Shown: one piece after another, positions 17,606 to 25,393 of the stretch
Layout: each line of letters opens with the position of its first letter
Numbering within the stretch: position 1 is the stretch's first letter
Source of the DNA: Maridesulfovibrio sp.
GTDB taxonomy: Bacteria > Desulfobacterota > Desulfovibrionia > Desulfovibrionales > Desulfovibrionaceae
Assembly (NCBI RefSeq): GCF_963676065.1
Contig: NZ_OY780933.1
Coordinates: 806,001-870,000 of the forward strand
Reading direction: 5' to 3'
DNA: 64,000 bases
Notes under the pieces: generated by a model
Told to the model about the DNA's origin: nothing
What the model saw: the letters and a program-made list of their open reading frames with translations, nothing else
Databases searched by the model: none
Translations under genes and position numbers: made by a program

Positions 17606-18783
17606 GCTACTTCGGTTTTAGGGAGATCCGGCCATTCTTCTGACCGCCCTGCCCTGTTCAGAACATAGACAGAATTTGTGACTGACTCGAATCCTGCTCC
17701 GGGTTTATTAACGGGATTGGCAACAATCAAATCAAGATTCTTGCGCTCAAGCTTACCCTTGGCGGCCTGTTCGATATCAGAAGTTTCGGCTGCAAAACCT
17801 ATCAACTGCTGATCATCCCTTTTCATGCCGCCGATAGTCTTTAGGATATCCGGATTAGTTGCAAATTCAACATTTAACGTATCATTGCCGGCTTTCTTAA
17901 ACTTGCCCTCACCGTGTGGAATAGGCTTGAAATCGGCGACAGCTGCAGTAAAACACCCGCTGGTGCAAGTGGGCCACAAATCAATGGCTGCGTCATACAT
18001 CTGCTGGGCAGAATCAACTTTGATCACATCAATGTCGGCAGGAAACCACCACTTAACTGGACCGGAAATAACAGTTACCTTAGCGCCGCGAAGCCATGCG
18101 GCCATGGCGATACAGGCACCCATCAGCCCGGAAGATGGATTGGACCAGAAGCGGACAGCGTCCCACTTTTCCCGGGTGGGTCCAAGAGTGATCAGCACAT
18201 GCTTACCGCTCATATCATCAGGAGATACGGCACGTAACCCATGAGCATAAATGGATTCAATGGAAGAGAGACGACCGCGACCATGATCACCGCAAGCGAC
18301 ATCACCGCAATCAGGCCCGATGAATTCCACTCCCCTCTCAGCAAGTACACGGCAGTTATGCTGAGTCGCAGGTGCGTCCCACATTGCCGGATTCATTGCC
18401 GGGGCAACCAGCTTAGGGCCGCTGAAGGCCAGCGCCTGACAGGAAAGCATGTCATCCGCAAGTCCATGAGCCATACGAGCCAGCACAGAGGCAGTAGCCG
18501 GAGCGACAAGCATGGCATCCGCCGCCTGCCCCGGTTCAAGGTGCCCGAAAGTATCGTCCAAGGTTGGATACATTTTCTCCCAGACTTTAAAAGCACCAAG
18601 GGCCTCATAACTGAGGCCCTTGATAAATTCCTGTGCACCTGAAGTGAGGGTAACGCTGACTTCTATCCCGGACTTGCGGAACATGCGTAGCAGATCAAGA
18701 GATTTGTACGCTGCAATAGAACCACTGACGCCAAGATGAATGCGTTTTCCTAAAAAACAATCAAAATTGAGATGTTCATTCAT
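17572..18783 (-). CDS. coaBC: Bifunctional phosphopantothenoylcysteine decarboxylase/synthase
   Basis: 403 residues. Makes 4'-phosphopantetheine for coenzyme A. N-terminal CoaC flavoprotein half: GVSGSIAAYKSLDLLR, PAMNPAMW and the CGDHGRGRLSS substrate flap. C-terminal CoaB half: LGPTREKWDAVRFWSNPSSG, a variant of the usual GGTREPIDPVRxISNxSSG, then AAVADFKP and ANPVNKPGAGF. The stop overlaps the start of the Pro-rich gene by 34 bp, and the start overlaps the stop of the lipoprotein gene by one base (18783), so all three are probably one transcript. Confidence 0.95.
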   Translation of the reverse strand: MNEHLNFDCFLGKRIHLGVSGSIAAYKSLDLLRMFRKSGIEVSVTLTSGAQEFIKGLSYEALGAFKVWEKMYPTLDDTFGHLEPGQAADAMLVAPATASVLARMAHGLADDMLSCQALAFSGPKLVAPAMNPAMWDAPATQHNCRVLAERGVEFIGPDCGDVACGDHGRGRLSSIESIYAHGLRAVSPDDMSGKHVLITLGPTREKWDAVRFWSNPSSGLMGACIAMAAWLRGAKVTVISGPVKWWFPADIDVIKVDSAQQMYDAAIDLWPTCTSGCFTAAVADFKPIPHGEGKFKKAGNDTLNVEFATNPDILKTIGGMKRDDQQLIGFAAETSDIEQAAKGKLERKNLDLIVANPVNKPGAGFESVTNSVYVLNRAGRSEEWPDLPKTEVAWRIWDLLLQN

Positions 18784-19277
18784 TACTGTATGTTCTGTTC
18801 CTGAACCCCACCGGAAAGCGGTGCGGAATCGGACTTCATTTCAACGGCGTAGATTTCGACCTCAGTATTGTAGGACCCGTCAAAAATTCTCACTGTGCAG
18901 CTCTTGTAGGGCTTGGTGAAAGAAAGAGTTGAAACAGTGGAGGTGATGGATCTTTCCTTGGTCCAATTATCTTTTGCCATCTGGTTAACAAAAAAATCGA
19001 TGAGGGACTGATTTTCAACACGTCCCTTGAGAACGATTTTTCCATACTTAAAAGATTGATCTTCCGCAACGTATGACTGATCGGGGACCCTGCTCAGTTC
19101 GTTTGGTACTGCAATATCATCAAATTCTGTATAAGGTACAAATTCTTCATAACTTTCAGTAGCTCCACCGGAAGCTGCTATAGCAGGCGCATCTGAAGAT
19201 GTATTGGTGCCAGGCACACACCCGGCTAGACCTACGAAAATCATAGAGACAAGAATCATTTTCATGAAAATACGCAT
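18783..19277 (-). CDS. Small lipoprotein of unknown function
   Basis: 164 residues. Lipoprotein signal peptide with lipobox LAGC near residue 20 (ILVSMIFVGLAGCVPG). The mature part has one alpha/beta domain (SYVAEDQSFKYGKIVLKGRV, FFVNQMAKDNWTKE, KSCTVRIFDG) resembling small periplasmic lipoproteins whose role is unknown. CGGAGGA precedes the ATG. Overlaps coaBC by one base. Confidence 0.75.
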   Translation of the reverse strand: MRIFMKMILVSMIFVGLAGCVPGTNTSSDAPAIAASGGATESYEEFVPYTEFDDIAVPNELSRVPDQSYVAEDQSFKYGKIVLKGRVENQSLIDFFVNQMAKDNWTKERSITSTVSTLSFTKPYKSCTVRIFDGSYNTEVEIYAVEMKSDSAPLSGGVQEQNIQ

Positions 19278-19354
19278 AATTAATCCTCCGATTTTAATGC
19301 CGACGCATATTGGAATTCAGGACAAAAAATAACATTCTTTATTTAAGAAGCGAC

Positions 19355-19373
19355 GCATACCACCCCGGTATGC
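19355..19373. other. Small perfect hairpin
   Basis: GCATACC-ACCCC-GGTATGC lies between the MerR-like gene (ends 19445) and the lipoprotein gene (starts 19277). There is no T run, so it is a weak terminator at best; it could be a leader structure or protein site. Confidence 0.35.
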
Positions 19374-19444
19374 ATCACTTCGGTTTCTTCTAGACTTTTT
19401 CTACAGCTATGAGCGTAAAAAATCAAATCTGTAGGCATACAAGA

Positions 19445-20122
19445 TCAACTGCTCAAGCGCTTGATCTTGTCCATAAAATAATTTTCCATTTCACGGCGAT
19501 CCTTGCGTAAACGGATCAATTCTGATTCCATAACCTCGAGCTTGTGCTTTAAGGCGTTATTTTCCTGAGCTAATTCCGTGGTCGCCTCTTCAAGCTCAAC
19601 ATCTTTCTGCTCCAAGGCATTGGCACGTTCGTCGTATTCCTCGGTCATAGATTTAATATCAAGCTGAGGCAAAGCCTTGATTTTTTTCTGGCTGCGGGCA
19701 AGAAGAACAAAAGCTTTTTTGAGCTTGTAAATATCTTCGCGCTGCTCTTCAATGATTGACTTCTGGTCGGCAATCACTTCAAGTGACTTGCTCATCTTGT
19801 CCATCATCTCGGCAAAAGCACCGCTGAGTTCAGCCTGAATATTCATGGCCGGCTGCGCGGAGACACCACGCTCGGACGGACTGATCTCGATAGTGCGGGG
19901 ATATTCGGAACGGAGCTGCTGCTCAATTTCCGTGGTAACCATCCCTTCATTATATAATGTAACGATGCGCTTGAAAATTTCGACCGCGGATTCCGGGTAC
20001 TTGGTTACCCGGCCCATTTTTTTACTTGAAAGAAAATCCTTGAATAACGAAGCATACCGTCTGGCTGTCGGAGCGGGAATCATCGTAATCTTGGATATTT
20101 CAGCTACTGATAACCATTTCAT
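19445..20122 (-). CDS. MerR-like helix-turn-helix protein with long coiled coil
   Basis: 225 residues if started at the ATG at 20122; a TTG at 20182 is also in frame. The N-terminal 75 residues are a MerR-type winged helix-turn-helix (WLSVAEISKITMIPAPTARRY, then YPESAVEIFKRIVTLYNEG). The remainder is coiled coil (FAEMMDKMSKSLEVIADQKS, then DVELEEATTELAQENNALKH). No ligand-binding domain. It has the same layout as the protein at 55101-56060. An inverted repeat at 20157-20174 lies 35-52 bp upstream of the ATG and may be its own operator. Target genes unknown. Confidence 0.7.
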   Translation of the reverse strand: MKWLSVAEISKITMIPAPTARRYASLFKDFLSSKKMGRVTKYPESAVEIFKRIVTLYNEGMVTTEIEQQLRSEYPRTIEISPSERGVSAQPAMNIQAELSGAFAEMMDKMSKSLEVIADQKSIIEEQREDIYKLKKAFVLLARSQKKIKALPQLDIKSMTEEYDERANALEQKDVELEEATTELAQENNALKHKLEVMESELIRLRKDRREMENYFMDKIKRLSS

Positions 20123-20156
20123 AAATTTAATCCGGATTTGGTGATCAACGTGACAA

Positions 20157-20174
20157 TCAAACAATGTTGTTTGA
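20157..20174. promoter_or_regulatory. Inverted repeat, possible operator of the MerR-like gene
   Basis: TCAAACAA-TG-TTGTTTGA is a perfect palindrome with a 2-bp spacer. It overlaps the first of two direct repeats GACAATCAAA (20152-20161 and 20178-20187). The arrangement is what an autoregulatory dimer site would look like; binding is not shown. Confidence 0.45.
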
Positions 20175-20256
20175 CCGGACAATCAAAGAGTAAACACAGT
20201 ATTCATAGACATTAAAACTGTCTGCTGTAAAGATTCTTACCAGATTATCATCAATA

Positions 20257-21357
20257 ATGAAAACCGAAAAAATGAACATAAACACAGAAGACTTTTTCCT
20301 TAAAAGCTACGATTTTGAACTACCTGAACAGCAGATAGCGCAATGCCCGGCGGTTATGCGCCACGGCTCTAAGCTTATGGTCCTTGACCAAAAGACAGGT
20401 GAAACCGAAATTAAAAACTTCACCGACATTGTGGACCTGCTCCCGGAAGGGGCTCTACTGGTAGCAAATAATTCAAAAGTTATTCCGGCCCGAATATTCG
20501 GCAAAAAATACACCGGCGGACGAGTGGAATTCCTTTTGCTGACCCCGCTGCCGCTTATCGAACCAGAAATTGTACCGCAAGGATTCAAAGCACTGGCCCG
20601 AGGACTGCTTAGGGCATCCAAAAGTCCCAAGCCCGGAGACGAAATTATTTTTGAATGCGGCCTGAGACTTACCGTATTGAACAAAGGTAAATTCGGTCTT
20701 TCAGAGGTTGAGCTCACATGGACCGGCGACCTGAAGAAAATATTCGAAGAATGCGGGAAAATTCCCTTGCCGCCCTACATCCGCCGCGCCGCTGATGAAA
20801 CTGACAGTGAACGCTACCAGACATTATACGCCTGTGATGAAAAGGCCGGTTCCGTTGCCGCCCCCACTGCTGGTCTGCATTTTTCTGAAGAGATTAATGA
20901 AAAGCTGAGGAAAAAAAACATCCAGAGGGCAGAAGTAACTTTATATGTTGGCTATGGAACATTCAGTCCTGTGAGGGCTGAAGATATCCGTGATCATGAA
21001 ATGCATAGCGAATACATAGAGATACCAAAAGAAACAGCAGCGGCGGTAATCAAGGCGAAAAAAGAAGGACGCCCGGTGATCGCAGTAGGAACCACCTCCG
21101 CCCGGACTTTGGAGGGATCTTTCCAGCAAACAGGTGAAATTTCGGAATTTAAAGGTGAAACCAGTATTTTCATATACCCCGGATTCGAATTTAAAGTGGT
21201 TGACCGCATGATCACCAATTTCCATTTGCCAGAATCATCCCTTGTCATTATGATTTCCGCTCTCGCCGGTAGGAAAAACGTCTTGAATGCTTACTCTAAA
21301 GCTGTAGAAAATGAATTCAGATTCTTCTCCTACGGTGACTCAATGTATATAAAATAA
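20257..21357 (+). CDS. queA: S-adenosylmethionine:tRNA ribosyltransferase-isomerase
   Basis: 366 residues, normal length. Transfers and isomerises the ribosyl moiety of AdoMet onto preQ1-modified tRNA to give epoxyqueuosine. Motifs: YDFELPEQQIAQCPAVMRH, NNSKVIPARI, KIPLPPYI, AAPTAGLHFSEE, VGYGTFSPVRAEDIRDHEMH and TNFHLPESSLVIMISALAG. The start could be 20257 or the ATG at 20272; neither has a strong ribosome-binding site. A terminator at 21489-21513 follows. Confidence 0.95.
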   Translation: MKTEKMNINTEDFFLKSYDFELPEQQIAQCPAVMRHGSKLMVLDQKTGETEIKNFTDIVDLLPEGALLVANNSKVIPARIFGKKYTGGRVEFLLLTPLPLIEPEIVPQGFKALARGLLRASKSPKPGDEIIFECGLRLTVLNKGKFGLSEVELTWTGDLKKIFEECGKIPLPPYIRRAADETDSERYQTLYACDEKAGSVAAPTAGLHFSEEINEKLRKKNIQRAEVTLYVGYGTFSPVRAEDIRDHEMHSEYIEIPKETAAAVIKAKKEGRPVIAVGTTSARTLEGSFQQTGEISEFKGETSIFIYPGFEFKVVDRMITNFHLPESSLVIMISALAGRKNVLNAYSKAVENEFRFFSYGDSMYIK

Positions 21358-21488
21358 TCTACAAATAACGCTTCAACGTAGATTTCATGGAAAAATTTGC
21401 ACCTAAACGCAAATAATTATACCTTGTTTTCAACAGTCACATTTTTATGACGTAATGAATATAAGTTAATAAAGACTCTAATGGTCCC

Positions 21489-21513
21489 AGCCCGTTAAAA
21501 TAACGGGCTTTTC
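21489..21513 (+). terminator. Intrinsic terminator/attenuator before the vor operon
   Basis: AGCCCGTTA-AAA-TAACGGGCT followed by TTTTC. It ends only 23 bp before the start codon of the ferredoxin subunit gene, leaving room for the ribosome-binding site (ACAGGAG) but not for a promoter. Either the vor transcript starts upstream and passes through it (attenuation), or vor depends on read-through from queA. Confidence 0.8.
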
Positions 21514-21536
21514 TGTCACAGTAACAGGAGAATAGG

Positions 21537-21767
21537 ATGTCACGAGTAGAATTTTTGGACGAACGGTGCAAGGGCTGCCTGCTCTGCACAACCGTCTGTC
21601 CAAAGGAAATCATAAGGCAATCCGACCGATTTAATCAGCACGGTTACAAAGTTGCTGAAGTCGCGGCTGAGGATATGGAAAAGTGTACCGGATGTACTTC
21701 ATGTGCGCTTATCTGTCCGGATATCGCTATCCGGGTATACAGAACCAAAAAGGCCAAAGGAGAATAG
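21537..21767 (+). CDS. 2-oxoacid:ferredoxin oxidoreductase, ferredoxin (delta) subunit
   Basis: 76 residues with two [4Fe-4S] motifs, CKGCLLCTTVCP and CTGCTSCALICP. Carries electrons from the TPP-containing core to external ferredoxin. First gene of a four-gene operon whose members are spaced by 1-4 bp. Start ATG follows ACAGGAGAATAGG. Confidence 0.93.
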   Translation: MSRVEFLDERCKGCLLCTTVCPKEIIRQSDRFNQHGYKVAEVAAEDMEKCTGCTSCALICPDIAIRVYRTKKAKGE

Positions 21768-21771
21768 TAGT

Positions 21772-22839
21772 ATGGCTAAGAAAGGCGAAAAGCTCTTCAT
21801 CAAAGGCAACGAGGCTATCTCCCGCGGCGCTATTGCAGCCGGACTTAAATGCTATTTCGGCTATCCCATCACTCCCCAGAATGACATTCCGGAATACATG
21901 TCCGCAGAACTGCCCAAAGTCGGCGGTGAATTCGTTCAGGCTGAAAGTGAAGTAGCTGCTGCAAATATGCTTATCGGCGCATCATCTGCCGGTGTACGCT
22001 GCATGACATCATCCTCCAGCCCCGGTGTATCCCTGAAGCAGGAAGCAATTTCATACCTCGCAGGAAGCCAGCTCCCCGCAGTTATCGTGAATATGACCCG
22101 CGGCGGACCGGGACTGGGCGATATCGGCCCCAGTCAGGGTGACTATTTTCAGTCCACCAAAGGCGGCGGACACGGTGACTACCGCACTCTCGTCCTAGCT
22201 CCCGGAACATGTCAGGAAGCATATGACCTCGTTATTGAAGCATTTGACCTTGCGTTCAAATACCGTAACCCGGTCATGATCCTCGGTGATGCCATCATCG
22301 GACAGATGAAAGAGCCTGTGAACACTTGGGTTCCTGAAACTAAGAACGACGATGATGCTGAGCAGTGGCGCATTGAAGGCGCTAAAGGACGTGAGCATCG
22401 CATCATCAAATCACTGTTCCTAAGCGAAGGTTCCCTTGCAGGTCATAACCAGGCCCTGCAGGCTAAATATGACGACATGGCCAAATACACGAAGCAGGAA
22501 CTTTTCGAGACTGATGATGCTGAACTCATCGTAGTCGCATACGGTTCCATCGGACGTATCGTAAAAAGCACAGTGAGAAAACTGCGCGCACAGGGTCATA
22601 AAGTCGGCCTTTTCCGTCCGATCACCCTTTACCCCTTCCCTTCTAATGAGCTTAAAAAACTCGCCGAACAGGGTAAAAAATTCCTGACTATTGAACACAA
22701 CCTCGGTCAGATGGTTGAAGACGTACGTCTTTCCATCCGCACCATTACCGACAGTGATTTCTTCGGCTTCATGCCCGGAAACCTGCCCACCCCCGACGAC
22801 TTCGAGGAGCCGATCCTCAAAAGCCTTGGAGGGAAATAG
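21772..22839 (+). CDS. vorB: 2-oxoacid:ferredoxin oxidoreductase alpha subunit, VorB type
   Basis: 355 residues from the ATG at 21772 behind AAAGGAGAATAG; the open frame begins earlier but that part lies in the preceding gene. Pyrimidine-binding domain motif FGYPITPQNDIPEYMS, then GEFVQAESEVAAANM, TSSSSPGVSLKQEAISYLAG and GGPGLGDIGPSQGDYF. This pattern matches the subunit annotated as VorB (3-methyl-2-oxobutanoate, branched-chain 2-oxoacid) more closely than 2-oxoglutarate KorA as I recall it, but substrate specificity cannot be fixed from sequence alone. Confidence 0.9.
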   Translation: MAKKGEKLFIKGNEAISRGAIAAGLKCYFGYPITPQNDIPEYMSAELPKVGGEFVQAESEVAAANMLIGASSAGVRCMTSSSSPGVSLKQEAISYLAGSQLPAVIVNMTRGGPGLGDIGPSQGDYFQSTKGGGHGDYRTLVLAPGTCQEAYDLVIEAFDLAFKYRNPVMILGDAIIGQMKEPVNTWVPETKNDDDAEQWRIEGAKGREHRIIKSLFLSEGSLAGHNQALQAKYDDMAKYTKQELFETDDAELIVVAYGSIGRIVKSTVRKLRAQGHKVGLFRPITLYPFPSNELKKLAEQGKKFLTIEHNLGQMVEDVRLSIRTITDSDFFGFMPGNLPTPDDFEEPILKSLGGK

Positions 22840-22841
22840 AT

Positions 22842-23600
22842 ATGAGCGAACAAGAAATTCTCGCCTTTGACAAGGCTGACGCTATTGTAGACGTTCCCAC
22901 TCACTACTGCCCCGGCTGTCAGCATGGTATAGCCCACAGACTCGCGGGTGAACTGCTCAGCGAAATGGGCCTGACCGAAAACACCCTTTTGGTCACTTCC
23001 ATCGGCTGTTCCGTATTCCTCTACAACTACCTCAAGGTAGACAGTGTGGAAGCACCTCACGGTCGCGCCCCGGCAGTAGCCACTGGCGTAAAACGTGCCC
23101 GTAGTGACAAATTCGTCCTTTCTTATCAGGGTGATGGCGACCTCGCCTCCATCGGTATGGCTGAGATCATGCACTGCGCGAACCGCGGTGAAAAAGTTTC
23201 CATCATCTTCGTCAACAACACCGTTTACGGTATGACCGGCGGACAGATGGCACCCACTACCATGGAAGGCCAGAAAACCACCACATCACCTGCCGGACGT
23301 AATCCGGATAAGGAAGGAATGCCTATCAAGATGGCGGAAATCATCGCCTCTCTCGGTGGTACAGCATACGCAGCACGTGTAGCCTTGAACAATGTCAAGA
23401 ACATACGCAAGGCCAAGAAAGCCATGAAAAAGGCTTTCGAGGTACAGCAGAAAGGACTCGGCTTCGGCTTTGTCGAGCTGCTCGCCACCTGCCCCACCAA
23501 CTGGAGAATGACCCCAATTCAGGCGAATGAAAGGATTGAAAATGAAATGATCCCGTACTTCCCGCTTGGTGTTTATAAAGACGTAACCGAGGAGGACTAA
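22842..23600 (+). CDS. 2-oxoacid:ferredoxin oxidoreductase beta (TPP) subunit
   Basis: 252 residues. Thiamine-diphosphate site: YCPGCQHGIAHR near the N-terminus and GDGDLASIGMAEIMHCANRG followed by NNTVYGMTGGQMAPTT. Oxidatively decarboxylates a 2-oxoacid to its CoA ester with the alpha subunit. Starts 2 bp after the alpha gene behind GGAGGGAAATAG. Confidence 0.94.
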   Translation: MSEQEILAFDKADAIVDVPTHYCPGCQHGIAHRLAGELLSEMGLTENTLLVTSIGCSVFLYNYLKVDSVEAPHGRAPAVATGVKRARSDKFVLSYQGDGDLASIGMAEIMHCANRGEKVSIIFVNNTVYGMTGGQMAPTTMEGQKTTTSPAGRNPDKEGMPIKMAEIIASLGGTAYAARVALNNVKNIRKAKKAMKKAFEVQQKGLGFGFVELLATCPTNWRMTPIQANERIENEMIPYFPLGVYKDVTEED

Positions 23601-23601
23601 G

Positions 23602-24144
23602 ATGAGCAAATACCTCGACAGCATTATTGCCGGATTCGGCGGACAGGGCGTTATGCTCATCGGTAACCTGCTGGCCTACTCAGGAATGAATGCCGGACTC
23701 AATGTAACCTACATTCCGGTATACGGTCCTGAAATGCGCGGCGGAACCGCCAACTGCACAGTCGTCCTTTCAGACGATGAAATCGGTTCCCCGATCATCC
23801 GCAGCCCGCACAGCCTGATCATCATGAACCGTCCTTCTCTGGATAAGTTTCAGGACACACTCATTGATGACGGTATCCAGATCGTTAACTCATCACTTGT
23901 TGATGCCGATCTGGTGGATAATGACCGCATTAAATCATTCCTCGTGCCCTGTAACGATATCGCCGACAAAATCGGAAATACCCGCATGGCAAATATGGTT
24001 GCGCTCGGTGCTTTCATCAAGGCGACCGGAATCATGGACCTGCAGGCAGTCATCGACTCCCTCGAAAACGTGATCTCCGCTCATTACCATCACCTCATTC
24101 CCAAAAACGCGGAAGCCCTCCAAGCAGGCGCTGACGCGATTTAA
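23602..24144 (+). CDS. 2-oxoacid:ferredoxin oxidoreductase gamma subunit
   Basis: 180 residues. Gamma-domain signature [19 protein letters not shown] at the N-terminus and [20 protein letters not shown], which contribute the CoA-binding side of the complex. Last gene of the delta-alpha-beta-gamma operon; followed by a terminator at 24154-24193. Confidence 0.94.
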   Translation: MSKYLDSIIAGFGGQGVMLIGNLLAYSGMNAGLNVTYIPVYGPEMRGGTANCTVVLSDDEIGSPIIRSPHSLIIMNRPSLDKFQDTLIDDGIQIVNSSLVDADLVDNDRIKSFLVPCNDIADKIGNTRMANMVALGAFIKATGIMDLQAVIDSLENVISAHYHHLIPKNAEALQAGADAI

Positions 24145-24153
24145 GTCTGTACA

Positions 24154-24193
24154 AAAAAATGCCTCCTGTGATTTTCACAGGAGGCATTTTTTT
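24154..24193. terminator. Intrinsic terminator of the vor operon
   Basis: ATGCCTCCTGTGA-TTT-TCACAGGAGGCAT hairpin followed by seven T's, 10 bp after the gamma-subunit stop. Confidence 0.93.
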
Positions 24194-24290
24194 CTCCACA
24201 GCGCTTTCTGCGGGACCAAAGAAATTTTTTGAAAAAAGTTTCTTTAGACTCTTCAAAAACTTTTAATAGGACTTCGTCCGCTACAATTTA
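24194..24290 (+). repeat. Dispersed intergenic repeat, copy 2
   Basis: GGGACCAAAGAAATTTTTT...GTTTCTTTAGACTCTTCAAAAACTTTTAATAGGACTTCGTCCGC: the same blocks as copy 1 in the same order, with the CCAAAGAAA/TTTCTTTAG hairpin. It follows the vor terminator and precedes aroE. The remaining sequence to 24417 shows no gene. Confidence 0.75.
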
Positions 24291-24417
24291 AAGCCAACCG
24301 AACATAACATCCTGCCTTTAAATATTTCACCGTAATTTATCATTAATTTTAAGCGTTTTATTTCAAAAAAACGACCCAGACATTACGAAAGACCACAAAC
24401 GTCTTCAGGAGCGGAAT

Positions 24418-25236
24418 ATGGAAGTATTTAAGCCTGAAAAGCTTTTTGGAATAATTGGACACCCCCTCGGACATACAATGAGTCCCCTGCTCCACAATTG
24501 GGGCTTTGCAGAGCACAAAATTCCAGCTGTCTACATGGCTTGGCCTACTGAACCGGAAAAGGTTGAAAGCTTCATGCAGACTTTCAGAAATCTGCCTATT
24601 TCCGGTGCCAGCGTGACAATTCCACACAAACTTTCTGTAATGGACTACATTGATCAACTGACGGAGCGCGCAAAATCGGTCGGAGCGGTAAATACACTCT
24701 ATTGGAAGGGTGATAAAATCGTGGGCGACAACACCGATGCCGCCGGAGTATCCGAACCGCTACGCCCATACTCTGATCAGATAAAAAAAGCACTCCTGAT
24801 CGGGGCAGGCGGAGCTGCTCGCGCAGCGATCACTGGCCTTAAAGAATTGGGTATCAAAGAAATATGCATCACCAATCGCACTAAATCAAAAGCAGATGAT
24901 CTCGCCGCTGAATTCAATATCTCAACCCTTGATTGGGACGCTCGCGGTGATCAGCACTTCGATCTTATCGTGAATTCCACTGCACTGGGGATGTCTGGAA
25001 AATTTGAAGGGATCAACCCAATGATCATGGACAATCAGGACGCGAACACCATCGTCTTCGACTTGGTCTACAATCCGCTTGAAACGATTTTCATCAAAGA
25101 AGCGAAGGACAAGGGATGCACCGTAATCCATGGAATAGAAATGTTCGTCCATCAGGGTTTGGAACAGTTCAGGCTTTGGACCGGGATCAGGCTGGATGAG
25201 AAGAAGGCGCGGGAATTGTTGCTGGAAAATTTGTAG
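24418..25236 (+). CDS. aroE: Shikimate dehydrogenase (NADP)
   Basis: 272 residues. Reduces 3-dehydroshikimate in aromatic amino-acid synthesis. N-terminal substrate site GHPLGHTMSPLLHNW, catalytic Lys in SVTIPHKLSVMDYID, AVNTLYWKGD, DNTDAAG, NADP loop GAGGAARAAITGL and NRTKSKA, C-terminal GIEMFVHQGLEQFRLWTG. AGGAGCGGAAT precedes the ATG. Confidence 0.96.
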   Translation: MEVFKPEKLFGIIGHPLGHTMSPLLHNWGFAEHKIPAVYMAWPTEPEKVESFMQTFRNLPISGASVTIPHKLSVMDYIDQLTERAKSVGAVNTLYWKGDKIVGDNTDAAGVSEPLRPYSDQIKKALLIGAGGAARAAITGLKELGIKEICITNRTKSKADDLAAEFNISTLDWDARGDQHFDLIVNSTALGMSGKFEGINPMIMDNQDANTIVFDLVYNPLETIFIKEAKDKGCTVIHGIEMFVHQGLEQFRLWTGIRLDEKKARELLLENL

Positions 25237-25275
25237 CGTTAGCGGAAAGTTAGCGCTTCGCTCGTAACACATGCG

Positions 25276-25323
25276 ACTATAATATCCCGCAATATCACTG
25301 ATGATATTGCGGGATATTATAGT
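25276..25323. terminator. Long perfect hairpin between convergent genes
   Basis: Two 22-base arms (25276-25297 and 25302-25323) are perfect complements around a CTGA loop. It sits between aroE and the convergent aldehyde dehydrogenase. No clear T run follows on either strand, so it may act as a shared terminator through stem strength alone, or have another role. Confidence 0.6.
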
Positions 25324-25393
25324 AAATCAACATAAACAAGCTGGAAGCTAAGCTTATTTAAAATTTTACTTCTCCAGCCGCCTGAGGAAAAAT

